From the NCBI RefSeq assembly GCF_030398385.1, contig NZ_JAOAOQ010000027.1, positions 4,882-68,881 of the forward strand: DNA of 64,000 nucleotides, in the 5' to 3' direction. Positions 9,195 to 17,046 of this stretch are shown piece after piece. Within the stretch, counting starts at the first letter, position 1. Each line of letters begins with the position of its first letter. Source of the DNA: Aquibium sp. ELW1220 (GTDB taxonomy: Bacteria; Pseudomonadota; Alphaproteobacteria; Rhizobiales; Rhizobiaceae). The position numbers and the translations under genes are program-made. Below the pieces are notes generated by a model. That model saw nothing but the letters and a program-made list of their open reading frames with translations, was not told the origin of the DNA and did not search any database.

Positions 9195-9820
9195 GACGGG
9201 CTCCTTTCCGTTTCGACGCCGGCGAAATGCCGGGCCGCGGCCGCAACCTCGTCGGGCCGCAGCTCGTGGCCGCCGGGATGCCAGTGCATGGTAACGGCGG
9301 CGCCCGCGTCCGTCAGCCAGCTTTCCAGCCGATGGGTCAGGTTGGGCGGGCAGATCGGATCGCGCTGGCCGGCGGTGACGAGGATCGGCCGGCCCGCGAG
9401 CGAGCCTTCAATGTGCGGCTGGAACGGGATCAGCGGGTGCATCAGTACCACCGCGTCGAAGAGATCCGGATGTGCGAAAAGCACCGTGGCGAGGATGTTG
9501 GCGCCGTTGGAATAGCCGAAGGCCAGCACGCGGGACGGCTTTTCGGCCGCGACCTGCGCCTTCACGAAGCCAGCCATCTTCGCCGTCGCCCGGGCGAGGT
9601 CGTCCATGTCGTAGACGCCCTCCCCCGTGCGACGGAAGAAGCGCGCCGCGCCGGACTCGGAGACGTCGCCGCGCGGCGACACGATGGTGGCGCCGGGAAC
9701 GAGCTCGCCGGCGAGATCGACGAGCTGGTTCTCGTCGCCGCCGGTGCCGTGGAAGGCAAAGACCAGCGGTGAGCCGGGAGCACCTTGCTCCCGGCGGTGG
9801 ACGTAGCTGTCGGTGGACAT
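9191..9820 (-). CDS. Alpha/beta-hydrolase (phospholipase/carboxylesterase, MhqD-like)
   Basis: 209 residues with the full catalytic triad of the carboxylesterase/phospholipase subfamily: nucleophile Ser104 in GYSNGAN, Asp154 in GQRDPICP and His185 in GGHELRP. The oxyanion region is FAFHGTGGDEN. It is cytosolic with no signal peptide. It lies 20 nt after a ring-cleaving dioxygenase gene and overlaps the following GNAT gene. The same pairing occurs in mhqO-mhqD operons that handle hydroquinones and quinones, so a role in aromatic or quinone detoxification is a reasonable inference. The substrate is unproven. Confidence 0.87.
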   Translation of the reverse strand: MSTDSYVHRREQGAPGSPLVFAFHGTGGDENQLVDLAGELVPGATIVSPRGDVSESGAARFFRRTGEGVYDMDDLARATAKMAGFVKAQVAAEKPSRVLAFGYSNGANILATVLFAHPDLFDAVVLMHPLIPFQPHIEGSLAGRPILVTAGQRDPICPPNLTHRLESWLTDAGAAVTMHWHPGGHELRPDEVAAAARHFAGVETERSPS

Positions 9821-9840
9821 CGGATCGGTCCTTTCTGCGG

Positions 9841-10770
9841 TCAGTCGGCGATCGGCTGGAGATGGCTCTCCAGGATCCTGCGCAGGTGCTCGTGCTGCGT
9901 GGGCAGCTTGAGCGCCTCGCCGAGATGCGCGGTGTCCTCGTCGCGGTCGAAGCCTGGCTCGTTGGTGGCGACCTCGAACAGGATGCCGCCCGGCGTGCGG
10001 AAGTAGATCGCCCAGAAATAGTCGCGGTCGATCACCGGGGTCACCTGATAGCCCGTGTCCATCAGCGCCTTGCGCACCTCGAGCTGACGGGCGCGGTTCT
10101 CGACCGCGAAGGCGACGTGGTGGACCGAGCCGGCGCCGAGATCGGCGCGGTTGCCGGCGATGGTCTCGATGTCGATGACGTCAGCGCCATTGCCGCCAGG
10201 AACCGCGAGCCGCGTGACGGCGCCCGACTTGTCGACGGGCTGGTAGCCCATGAACGTCAGCAGTTCCTCGGTCGCGCCGCCATCGCGCAGCCGAAGCGAC
10301 ACGGAATGGAAGCCGCGGATCGCCTCGTCGCCGGCCACGGCGCCCTTCGTCCAGGGCTGGCGGCCATCATCCTTCGCCTCGACCAGCGCGAACTCGTCAT
10401 GGTCGGGCCCGGTGAAGACGAGCCGCTTCTCGCCGAAGCTCTCGGACTCGGAGAGGCCAGCGACGCCCTCGGCGGCCAGACGGTCGCGCCAGAAGGACAG
10501 CGCCCCCTCGGGAACGGCAAAGACGGTGGTGCCCACTTCGCCGGCACCGCCGCGGCGGGGGCCGATGTTGGGGAACGGGAAGTAGGTCATCACCGATCCC
10601 GGCGTTCCCTGCTCGTCGCCATAATAGAGATGGTAGACGTCGGGCGCGTCGAAGTTGACCGTCTTCTTGACCCGGCGCAGGCCGAGCTTGTGGGTGAAGA
10701 AGGAATTGTTTTCCTGGGCATCGCGCGCCATCGAGGTCACGTGATGCAGGCCCTTGATCTGGTCGAGCAT
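9841..10770 (-). CDS. Ring-cleaving dioxygenase, VOC superfamily (MhqO/LinE-like)
   Basis: 309 residues made of two vicinal-oxygen-chelate modules. Metal ligands are visible as His in IKGLHHVT (module 1) and GSVHHVAFAV (module 2), with the glutamate in GGILFEVAT near the C-terminus. Such proteins use Fe(II) to open hydroquinone or catechol rings, and LinE/MhqO-type members prefer hydroquinones. The start MLDQIKG at 10770 is set by the family's N-terminus; the frame runs on upstream to 11196 without support. It is the first gene of a three-gene operon (dioxygenase, esterase, GNAT). Inverted repeats in its promoter region suggest a dedicated repressor. Confidence 0.9.
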   Translation of the reverse strand: MLDQIKGLHHVTSMARDAQENNSFFTHKLGLRRVKKTVNFDAPDVYHLYYGDEQGTPGSVMTYFPFPNIGPRRGGAGEVGTTVFAVPEGALSFWRDRLAAEGVAGLSESESFGEKRLVFTGPDHDEFALVEAKDDGRQPWTKGAVAGDEAIRGFHSVSLRLRDGGATEELLTFMGYQPVDKSGAVTRLAVPGGNGADVIDIETIAGNRADLGAGSVHHVAFAVENRARQLEVRKALMDTGYQVTPVIDRDYFWAIYFRTPGGILFEVATNEPGFDRDEDTAHLGEALKLPTQHEHLRRILESHLQPIAD

Positions 10771-10893
10771 GGTTCTCGTCCTTTCGCTCACTGCGGACTG
10801 AGCCGCTTGCTTCTGTCTGAAGCGATATTTCGGCTTTTGTCCGGGAATTGAAAGGCGAGGAAAGCAGAATGCATTGTCTACTGATTGTGAACG

Positions 10894-10922
10894 ATAAACG
10901 CGCCACTGTTTATAAATGGCGC
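10894..10922. promoter_or_regulatory. Nested inverted repeats upstream of dioxygenase operon (candidate operator)
   Basis: ATAAAC-N8-GTTTAT (10894-10913) overlaps GCGCCA-N11-TGGCGC (10900-10922). Both are perfect. They lie about 125-150 nt upstream of the dioxygenase start in an AT-richer stretch, as expected of a repressor site. No regulator gene is adjacent. Confidence 0.4.
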
Positions 10923-10933
10923 TAACGCAAATG

Positions 10934-10970
10934 AAAAAAGCCCCGCCGCTCGCGCGACGGGGCCGTTTTT
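10934..10970 (-). terminator. Rho-independent terminator of PRC-barrel gene
   Basis: GC-rich hairpin GGCCCCGTCGCGCGAGCGGCGGGGC flanked by A and T runs (TTTTTT after the stem on the minus strand, AAAAA before it). It lies 36 nt after the PRC-barrel stop and could work in both directions. Confidence 0.85.
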
Positions 10971-11005
10971 CGATTGAGGCTCGCAGGGAGCCGTACGTCG
11001 TCGGA

Positions 11006-12085
11006 TCAGTTGGGGACAACCATCCGCATGCCGTCACGACCCGTGGCGTAGTTTGCCTCGTCGTAAGCCGGCTGGGCCTCGAGCTGTTCCTGCGTGAACG
11101 GCGTGTAGAGGTAGCGGTTGCCGTTCTCGTCGAGCATGAACTCGAGATTGTCCATGCCGACCGCGACTTCCTTCTCGCCGATGCCGAGGAAACCACCGAC
11201 GTCGATGATGACGGCGTCGATCTGTCCGTCCTGGCTCATGACGAGATCGCCGACTTCGCCGACATTCTCCTCGTTGTTGCCGTAGACGGTGCTGCCGATG
11301 ATGTTCTCGGCGGTCAGCTCCTCAGCGGCCATCGGCTGAAGCGTCGTACGGTCGATGGCAGCCGTGCGGGTCTGGTCGGTGCCAGCCGCCGGAGCAACCT
11401 GCTCGCCGGCTGCCGGCTGCTGCGTGCCGTTGGGCTCGACGACGACGACGTCGACATCGGAGTCCTGCTCGGCGGCCATGGTCTGGTTGGCCTGGCCGTC
11501 GGTCGCCGGAGCGGCGGTCGTGGCCTGGCCGTCCGCTGCGGGAGCGATGACGTCGGCATCACCCTCGACAGGCGCAGCGGCGAGATCCTCGGCCGTGGCC
11601 GGCTGGGTCTGGCCGACATTGGTGCCTTCCGGCATCGGCTGGTAGGCGAGGCGGTCGAACTCGGGCTGCGCCTTCAGGGCGTCCGCCGTCGTCTCGACCA
11701 CGATCCAGCGGTCGTCGTTGCGCTCGACCCATTCGGCCAGGTCGTACTCGATGGCCACGTCCTTCTCGCCGATGCCGAGGAAGCCGCCGACACCGATCAC
11801 CAGTGCCTCGATCGAGCCGTCGGCACCGATGACGATGTCGTTGACTTCGCCGATGCTCTCGGCGTTGTCGGCGGTGCTGTTGTAGACGGTCTCACCGATG
11901 ATGTTGGACGCGAGGTTGCCGTCGGCCTGCGTGACCATGCGGCTCTCGCCGGCGACGTTGTTCTGCATGGCCGGATCCTGCACCGCAGTGCCCGGCTGGG
12001 TGGTGGTCGGAGCGGTGGTCTGCGCCAAGGCGCCGGTGGACATCAGGGCTGCGACGGCAGTGGTCGCCAAAAGCTTGCGGATCAT
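11006..12085 (-). CDS. Secreted double PRC-barrel domain protein
   Basis: 359 residues with a signal peptide (MIRKLLATTAVAALMSTGALAQ). Two PRC-barrel repeats follow, near residues 60-125 and 250-315. They share the strand pattern IGETVYNS...GEVNDIVI / IGSTVYGN...GEVGDLVM and an almost identical GVGGFLGIGEKDVAIEYD / DVGGFLGIGEKEVAVGMD. The linker and tail are rich in Gln, Thr, Ala and Pro. PRC barrels often bind partner proteins or RNA, and exported members in Rhizobiales are commonly stress-induced. A perfect EcfG promoter lies 94 nt upstream, so I infer general-stress control. The molecular role is unknown. Confidence 0.9.
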   Translation of the reverse strand: MIRKLLATTAVAALMSTGALAQTTAPTTTQPGTAVQDPAMQNNVAGESRMVTQADGNLASNIIGETVYNSTADNAESIGEVNDIVIGADGSIEALVIGVGGFLGIGEKDVAIEYDLAEWVERNDDRWIVVETTADALKAQPEFDRLAYQPMPEGTNVGQTQPATAEDLAAAPVEGDADVIAPAADGQATTAAPATDGQANQTMAAEQDSDVDVVVVEPNGTQQPAAGEQVAPAAGTDQTRTAAIDRTTLQPMAAEELTAENIIGSTVYGNNEENVGEVGDLVMSQDGQIDAVIIDVGGFLGIGEKEVAVGMDNLEFMLDENGNRYLYTPFTQEQLEAQPAYDEANYATGRDGMRMVVPN

Positions 12086-12178
12086 GTTAGTCTCTCCTTG
12101 TGCATTTTTGATGCATGGGCCGCGCGTCTGTCAGAACTTGCAGGTGACGTCAGACGCGTGGCCCTTTCACCCGCTCAC

Positions 12179-12203
12179 AACGCCGTGACTTTGAAGTGGT
12201 TCC
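12179..12203 (-). promoter_or_regulatory. EcfG promoter for PRC-barrel gene
   Basis: Minus strand GGAAC (12203-12199), 16-nt spacer, CGTT (12182-12179). Perfect consensus, 94 nt before the start codon at 12085. Confidence 0.75.
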
Positions 12204-12252
12204 GCACGGCGGAGGCGAGATGGTCGACGTTGCGTTTCGCCGCAAAGCAGGC

Positions 12253-12277
12253 GGAACCGGCCTGCAATCACGACGTT
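12253..12277 (+). promoter_or_regulatory. EcfG promoter for lipid kinase gene
   Basis: GGAAC (12253-12257), 16-nt spacer, CGTT (12274-12277). It lies 36 nt before the ATG at 12313 and 75 nt before the ATG at 12352. It is arranged divergently with the PRC-barrel promoter, and it rules out the upstream in-frame ATG at 12196 as the start. Confidence 0.75.
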
Positions 12278-12351
12278 GTGCCGCCGCGCGCGTGCCCACG
12301 CGCACGTACACTATGCCCCACCGGGACCCTCTCACCGGAATCTTGAACCTC

Positions 12352-13269
12352 ATGCAGTTTCTCGCGATCCTGAACCGCGACGGCGGAACCTTGCGCACCA
12401 CCGATCTGGCTGCGCTGTCGGACTTTCTAACTCGGACGATGGAAGCGGCCGGTCATCGTATCGACGTCGAGATCGTCCGCGGCCGCGAGATCGTGGCAGC
12501 GCTGGACCGGGCGGTCGCGCGCGACGATGTCGAGGTGGTCCTGGCCGGCGGGGGCGACGGGACGATCTCGGCGGCGGCCGCCGTGCTCATGGACACGGAC
12601 AAGGCGCTGGCGATCCTGCCGGCCGGGACGATGAACCTGTTCGCCCGCGGCCTCGGCATCTCTCTGACGCTGGAGCAGGCGATCGAAGGCTATGCCCATG
12701 GACACGTCAAGGCCGTGGACATCGCCACCGCCAATGGTCGTCCCTTCATCCACCAGTTCTCGATCGGGCTGCACGCGCGCATGGTGCAATTGCGCTCACG
12801 CTTCGAATACGGTTCGCGAATCGGCAAGATCTGGGCGTCGGTACGGGCCGCCTTCGCCGTGCTGCGCCACCCCCCCGCCATCGATATCGCACTGGACGTG
12901 GGCGAGGCGGAAATCAGGACGACGACGACGGGGCTCGGCATCTCGAACAACCTGTTCGGCCAGGGCCACCTGCCCTTTGCCGACACGCCCGACGGTGGGG
13001 TGCTCGGCATCTATGTCGCCGGCGCCGCCAACCGGCTGCAACTCGCCTGGCTGTTCCTGGCGATGACGCTCGGCCGGTGGCAGGAAACCGAGATCGTGGA
13101 GATCCACGAATGCGAGACGGCGACGCTGAAGATCCTGTCGCCGACCCGCCGCTACCGCTGCGTGATCGACGGCGAACTGGCAGCCTTGGAAAAGGAGACG
13201 GTTCTGAAGATCCACCCGAAGGCGCTGAAGGTGCTCGTGGCGGATGTGGAGGCCACCACGACGGCGTGA
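12352..13269 (+). CDS. Diacylglycerol/lipid kinase family protein
   Basis: About 305 residues from MQFLAILNRDGG at 12352; an ATG at 12313 would add 13 residues. The catalytic DAGK domain is shown by the ATP-binding GGGDGT motif (VVLAGGGDGTISAAAAVLM), followed by ILPAGTMNLFARGLGI and the conserved FIHQFSIGLHARMV segment. The C-terminal lobe contains GLGISNNLFG and CVIDGELAALEKE. Proteins of this family phosphorylate diacylglycerol or related lipids at the membrane face. The gene is preceded by a perfect EcfG promoter, which suggests stress-induced lipid remodelling. It is convergent with the holin-like gene, only 3 nt away. Confidence 0.88.
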   Translation: MQFLAILNRDGGTLRTTDLAALSDFLTRTMEAAGHRIDVEIVRGREIVAALDRAVARDDVEVVLAGGGDGTISAAAAVLMDTDKALAILPAGTMNLFARGLGISLTLEQAIEGYAHGHVKAVDIATANGRPFIHQFSIGLHARMVQLRSRFEYGSRIGKIWASVRAAFAVLRHPPAIDIALDVGEAEIRTTTTGLGISNNLFGQGHLPFADTPDGGVLGIYVAGAANRLQLAWLFLAMTLGRWQETEIVEIHECETATLKILSPTRRYRCVIDGELAALEKETVLKIHPKALKVLVADVEATTTA

Positions 13270-13272
13270 GCC

Positions 13273-13719
13273 TCAGTCGAGGTCGTCGCCGTCGCGGGAG
13301 CGGTTTTCCCGCCAGATGGCATAGGCCGCCAGGCCGGCGAGCGGCAAAGCGAGAGATCCGACCACGCCGATCTGCCGGATGACGGCCGGAAGCGCGGCGA
13401 CCGCCGCCGCGGTGGCAAAGGAGCGGAGCTGATCCGACTTTTCCGCCTCGGCGCGAATCCGGGCCCGCCGGGAGGCCACGGAACGATGCACCATCATGGT
13501 GACCGCGGCGATCGCCATGAAACCGACGCCAAATCCAAGCGCGGCCTCCATTGGGCCCCATCGATCCGCCGCCCAGATGAAGGCGGCGATGACGAGGAAG
13601 CAGAGACCGAGCAGTAAGGCTGTGCCGGCGATCGCGTAGTCGATCGCCGCGCGCCTGAACCGCCGCTTGGCGCGCGACGGATCGAGCGAAGAAAGCAGCA
13701 GGATAAGCGTTCGCAGCAC
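13273..13719 (-). CDS. Holin-X/YqjE-like membrane protein
   Basis: 148 residues with two strong hydrophobic helices (AIAGTALLLGLCFLVIAAFIW and AALGFGVGFMAIAAVTMM) and a weaker third near ALPLAGLAAYAIW. A basic, Arg-rich cytoplasmic segment lies between them. It resembles putative phage-holin/YqjE-type membrane proteins that accompany DUF883 proteins. It starts 10 nt after the DUF883 stop, so the two form an operon, as in the E. coli yqjD-yqjE arrangement. The EcfG promoter at 14112-14136 should drive both. Confidence 0.75.
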   Translation of the reverse strand: MLRTLILLLSSLDPSRAKRRFRRAAIDYAIAGTALLLGLCFLVIAAFIWAADRWGPMEAALGFGVGFMAIAAVTMMVHRSVASRRARIRAEAEKSDQLRSFATAAAVAALPAVIRQIGVVGSLALPLAGLAAYAIWRENRSRDGDDLD

Positions 13720-13729
13720 GCGCGGCCCT

Positions 13730-14080
13730 CTAGCGGCGCGCGATCAGGGCGAACAGGAAGCCGACGCAGGCCGCCATGGCAAGCGACGTGACCGGCTTCT
13801 CGCGCACGGTGGCCATGAGCTGCGCCTCGACGTCGCGTGCACCGGCGCGCAATTCGTCGAGAGCGGCCTCGCCATGCTCGCGAAGATTCTCCGCGCCGCT
13901 CTGCGCCGCCTTGCGCGCGGCCGATGCCGAACGCTCCGACGAGCGGGCCAGCTGGGCCTTCAGCAACTCCATCTCTTCCTTGAGGATGGCGATCTGCTGC
14001 TCGAACTCCTCGCGCGACGCGGATTTCGACTGCGCGGCACCGGTTGTGGCATCGTCGGGCGTGGCTTGGCTTGGGCTCAT
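13730..14080 (-). CDS. DUF883 (ElaB/YqjD-like) membrane-anchored protein
   Basis: 116 residues: an acidic and Gln-rich amphipathic coiled coil (EEFEQQIAILKEEMELLKAQ), a central Ala/Arg/Glu-rich helix (GARDVEAQLMATVREKPV), and a C-terminal membrane anchor SLAMAACVGFLFALIARR. YqjD/ElaB relatives are inner-membrane proteins expressed in stationary phase that associate with ribosomes. The start MSPSQATPDD at 14080 fits the family. It is the first gene of an operon with the holin-like gene, and the stress promoter lies 32 nt upstream. Confidence 0.88.
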   Translation of the reverse strand: MSPSQATPDDATTGAAQSKSASREEFEQQIAILKEEMELLKAQLARSSERSASAARKAAQSGAENLREHGEAALDELRAGARDVEAQLMATVREKPVTSLAMAACVGFLFALIARR

Positions 14081-14111
14081 GAAGGTTCTTCCTCTTCTGC
14101 TGGAACCGTTC

Positions 14112-14136
14112 AACGCGGCCGCCGGCCCACGGTTCC
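14112..14136 (-). promoter_or_regulatory. EcfG promoter for DUF883/holin-like operon
   Basis: Minus strand GGAAC (14136-14132), 16-nt spacer, CGTT (14115-14112). The -10 element is 32 nt from the start codon, an ideal distance. Confidence 0.8.
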
Positions 14137-14155
14137 GTTTTCCCTTCGCGGCGAA

Positions 14156-14181
14156 GGAACCCGAACGCATGAAACGGCGTT
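14156..14181 (+). promoter_or_regulatory. EcfG promoter for AI-2E family transporter
   Basis: GGAAC (14156-14160), 17-nt spacer, CGTT (14178-14181), 37 nt before the ATG at 14218. It is divergent from the DUF883 promoter, with 20 bp between the two elements. Confidence 0.8.
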
Positions 14182-14217
14182 TCCACCACCAAGTCCAGCC
14201 GGAAAACACACAACACC

Positions 14218-15306
14218 ATGCAGCAGCGGGCCTTCAAGAAGCCGCCCATCGTGCGGCTGCCGCCGCGCTCGAATGTCGAAGTCCTTCTGTCGAAGGGCGC
14301 CCAGCTCGGCACCATCGCGGTCGGGCTGGTCGCCGTCGTCTTTGCGCTGGACACCGCCGAATTCGTGCTGTCGCCCGTGCTGATGGCCGTCGTCATCGGC
14401 CTGATGTTCGGCCCGGTCGCCACCGTGATCGAGCGACGCGGCGTCCCCCCAGCGATCTCGGCGGCGGCAGTGGTGCTGCTTTTCCTGCTGATCCTGGCGC
14501 TGGGCATGCTGGCGCTGGCCGCGCCGCTGTCCACCTGGATCGACCGGGCGCCCCAGATCTGGAGCCAGCTGCAGTTCCACCTGGCACAATTCCGCGAGCC
14601 CATGAACGTTCTGGAAGATCTGCGCGAGGAATTGCGCTCGTTTTCCGGCGACAGCGTCACGGTGTCGGTCGAAGAGGGGACCGCGGTGGAAAGCGTCGCG
14701 GTGCTGGCGCCGGCGATCATCGGCCAGGTCCTGCTCTTCCTGGCCAGCCTCTACTTCTTCGTGGCGACACGCCAGCAGAGCCGCAACGCCGTCCTGCGCG
14801 TCTGCACAACACGAAAGATCCGCTGGCGGGTCGGCCACATCTTCCGAGATGTGGAGCACCGGGTTTCACGCTATCTTCTGTCGATCACCGTGATCAATCT
14901 CGGACTCGGCGGCGCCGTTGCTCTGGCGATGCTGGCCATCGGCATGCCGTCGGCGGCCCTCTGGGGCGCGCTGGCGGCGATCCTCAACTTCGTCGTCTAC
15001 CTTGGACCGGCGGTCATGGCGGCGATCCTCTTCGCCGTCGGGCTCACGCAATACGATACTCTCGGTGGAAGCCTGCTTCCGCCCCTCGTCTACCTGGCGG
15101 TCAACCTCGTCGAGGCGCAGTTCGTGACGCCGCAGGTGATCGGCCGCACCATGCTGATGAACCCCTTCGTGGTGATCCTTGCCATTGCCTTCTGGATCTG
15201 GCTGTGGGGGCCGCTCGGCGGCTTCATCGCCATTCCGATGCTGCTCATCTTCTACGCCATCGCCGGCAACATCGTGCCCGGCATGGACTGGAGCGACAGC
15301 CACTGA
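14218..15306 (+). CDS. AI-2E family transporter (PerM/YdiK-like permease)
   Basis: 362 residues and about eight membrane helices. A helix pair near the N-terminus (FVLSPVLMAVVIGLMFG and a VVLLFLLILALGMLALAA segment) is followed by a soluble insert (about residues 100-160), and then by the conserved C-terminal helices with NFVVYLGP and LVEAQFVTPQVIGRTMLMNP. The family includes the autoinducer-2 exporter TqsA and sodium/proton antiporters, so the name alone does not fix the substrate. A perfect EcfG promoter suggests induction in the general stress response, where a role in osmotic or ion export is plausible. Confidence 0.9.
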   Translation: MQQRAFKKPPIVRLPPRSNVEVLLSKGAQLGTIAVGLVAVVFALDTAEFVLSPVLMAVVIGLMFGPVATVIERRGVPPAISAAAVVLLFLLILALGMLALAAPLSTWIDRAPQIWSQLQFHLAQFREPMNVLEDLREELRSFSGDSVTVSVEEGTAVESVAVLAPAIIGQVLLFLASLYFFVATRQQSRNAVLRVCTTRKIRWRVGHIFRDVEHRVSRYLLSITVINLGLGGAVALAMLAIGMPSAALWGALAAILNFVVYLGPAVMAAILFAVGLTQYDTLGGSLLPPLVYLAVNLVEAQFVTPQVIGRTMLMNPFVVILAIAFWIWLWGPLGGFIAIPMLLIFYAIAGNIVPGMDWSDSH

Positions 15307-15397
15307 CGGGGCCGGCTTGCCAAGCGGGCCGCGCATGATAAGCGTGGCGCGACACCCAGGGACCGGAGAGGCCCGCAGGAACGCCCGGAACACGCCA

Positions 15398-16558
15398 ATG
15401 ACCCGACCGCTCGACGGCCTGCTGGTCGTCTCCCTCGAACAGGCCATCGCCGCGCCCTACTGCACGCGCCAGCTCGCCGACCTCGGCGCCCGCGTCATCA
15501 AGGTGGAGCGGCCGGACGGCGGGGACTTTGCGCGCGCCTATGACGGCCGGGCGCGCGGGCTTTCCAGCCATTTCGTCTGGACGAACCGGTCCAAGGAGAG
15601 CCTCGCGCTCGACCTGAAGCAGGAGGCGGACCGCGCTGTCCTGCTGCGCTTGGTAGCCAGGGCCGACGTGTTCGTGCAGAACCTGGCGCCAGGCGCGGCG
15701 GACCGGCTGGGGCTCGACCATGCGACGCTGCGCGGCGCGCAGCCGCGGCTGATCACCTGCTCCATCTCCGGTTACGGCACCGGCGGACCCTATGAGACAC
15801 GCAAGGCCTACGACCTGCTGATCCAGGCGGAGGCGGGCTTCCTGTCGGTGACCGGCACGCCCGACCATATGGCGAAGGCCGGCATCTCGGTTGCCGACAT
15901 CGCCGCCGGCACCATGGCCTATCAGGGCATCCTTGCGGCGCTGCTGCAGCGCGGCCGCACCGGCGCCGGCGATCATGTCGAGGTGTCGATGCTGGAGGCG
16001 ATGGCGGAATGGATGGGTTTCCCGATGTATTTCGCCACCGACGGAGCGACGCCACCGACCCGCGCCGGCGCGGGGCATGCGACGATCTTCCCCTATGGCC
16101 CTTTCGCGACCGCCGACTGCACGGTGCTGTTCGGCCTGCAGAACGACCGCGAGTGGAGAGCCTTCGCCACGGTCGTGCTGGGACGCGACGATCTTGCCTC
16201 CGATCCGCGCTTCAACGGCAATGACGGGCGCGCCGCGCATCGGGATGAACTGCAGACGGCGATCGACGCAGTGCTGTCCCGCCTGTCGACGGCCGAGGCG
16301 ATCGAGCGGCTGGAGCGCGCCGGCATCGGGATGGCGCGGGTCAACGACATGGAAGGCCTGTGGCACCACCCGCAGCTCGCCGCGCGCGAACGCTGGACGA
16401 GCGTCGAGACGCCGCAGGGGCCGGTTCCCGCCCTGAAGCCGATCGCCGGCAGCTGGGAGCCGCGGATGGATCCGGTTCCGGCGCTGGGCGAGCACACCGC
16501 CGCCATCCTGGCGGAACTGGGAGTGGAACGGGAGGGTTCCGGAAAGATGGTTGGCTGA
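15398..16558 (+). CDS. Family III CoA-transferase (CaiB/BaiF/Frc-like)
   Basis: 386 residues from MTRPLDGLLVVSLEQ at 15398; an ATG at 15335 would add 21 non-conserved residues. The N-terminal CoA-binding domain carries APYCTRQLADLGARVIKVERP, and SLALDLKQ lies in the usual strand-helix position. The active-site region is AYDLLIQAEAGFLSVTG, with the Asp conserved in formyl-CoA transferase relatives. The C-terminal lobe ends with the typical PALGEHTAAILAELG. Such enzymes move CoA between carboxylic acids, often succinyl-CoA to a dicarboxylate or aromatic acid. It is cytosolic, and neighbouring genes do not indicate the substrate. Confidence 0.9.
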   Translation: MTRPLDGLLVVSLEQAIAAPYCTRQLADLGARVIKVERPDGGDFARAYDGRARGLSSHFVWTNRSKESLALDLKQEADRAVLLRLVARADVFVQNLAPGAADRLGLDHATLRGAQPRLITCSISGYGTGGPYETRKAYDLLIQAEAGFLSVTGTPDHMAKAGISVADIAAGTMAYQGILAALLQRGRTGAGDHVEVSMLEAMAEWMGFPMYFATDGATPPTRAGAGHATIFPYGPFATADCTVLFGLQNDREWRAFATVVLGRDDLASDPRFNGNDGRAAHRDELQTAIDAVLSRLSTAEAIERLERAGIGMARVNDMEGLWHHPQLAARERWTSVETPQGPVPALKPIAGSWEPRMDPVPALGEHTAAILAELGVEREGSGKMVG

Positions 16559-16617
16559 GCGACAAGCCTGCTGCGGACGTCATATTTAAATGACACCGCA
16601 ACGGGGCAGTGCAACAA

Positions 16618-17046
16618 ATGACACTGCAACCCCAACCGGAGTCGTATCCCTTGGACGAATATCGACTTGACGGTCGCTCGATCCTCATCCTGGAAGATGA
16701 GTACCTCATCGCCATGGACGTCGAGCAGTCCTGCCTGGAATGGGGGGCGAGCGAGGTGACGATCCTGCGAAGCCTCGATCAGATGCGCGATCAGCCCCTG
16801 GACCAGCCGCGCTTCGACGCGGCGATCGTCGACCTCCGCCTGGGCGGAGAATCGACGACCTATTTCGCCCGGGAACTGGCGAGGCGCCGCATACCCTTCG
16901 TCTTCGCGACCGGCCTGAGCGACGTCGGGGAACTCGCGGAAAGTTTCCCCGACGTGCCGGTGATCGGCAAGCCCTATTCCGGCGACGAACTCGTTCGCAT
17001 CCTCGCCGCAGTCATCGCGCGGAGCCGGTCAAGCTGCAGCGCCTGA
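16618..17046 (+). CDS. FATGUY-type single-domain response regulator
   Basis: 142-residue stand-alone receiver. Acidic pocket E26-D27, phosphoacceptor Asp72 (AAIVDLRLGG) and Lys118 (IGKPY) are intact. The strand-4 motif FVFATGLSD matches the FATGUY family, whose members (SdrG, MrrA) act in the phosphorelay of the general stress response. The ATG at 16618 is preceded by ACGGGG at a good distance; a GTG at 16609 is an alternative. The 3' end overlaps convergent ecfG by 18 bp (17029-17046), so the two transcripts are antisense at their ends. It has no output domain, so it probably relays or drains phosphate among HWE kinases and PhyR. Confidence 0.85.
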   Translation: MTLQPQPESYPLDEYRLDGRSILILEDEYLIAMDVEQSCLEWGASEVTILRSLDQMRDQPLDQPRFDAAIVDLRLGGESTTYFARELARRRIPFVFATGLSDVGELAESFPDVPVIGKPYSGDELVRILAAVIARSRSSCSA

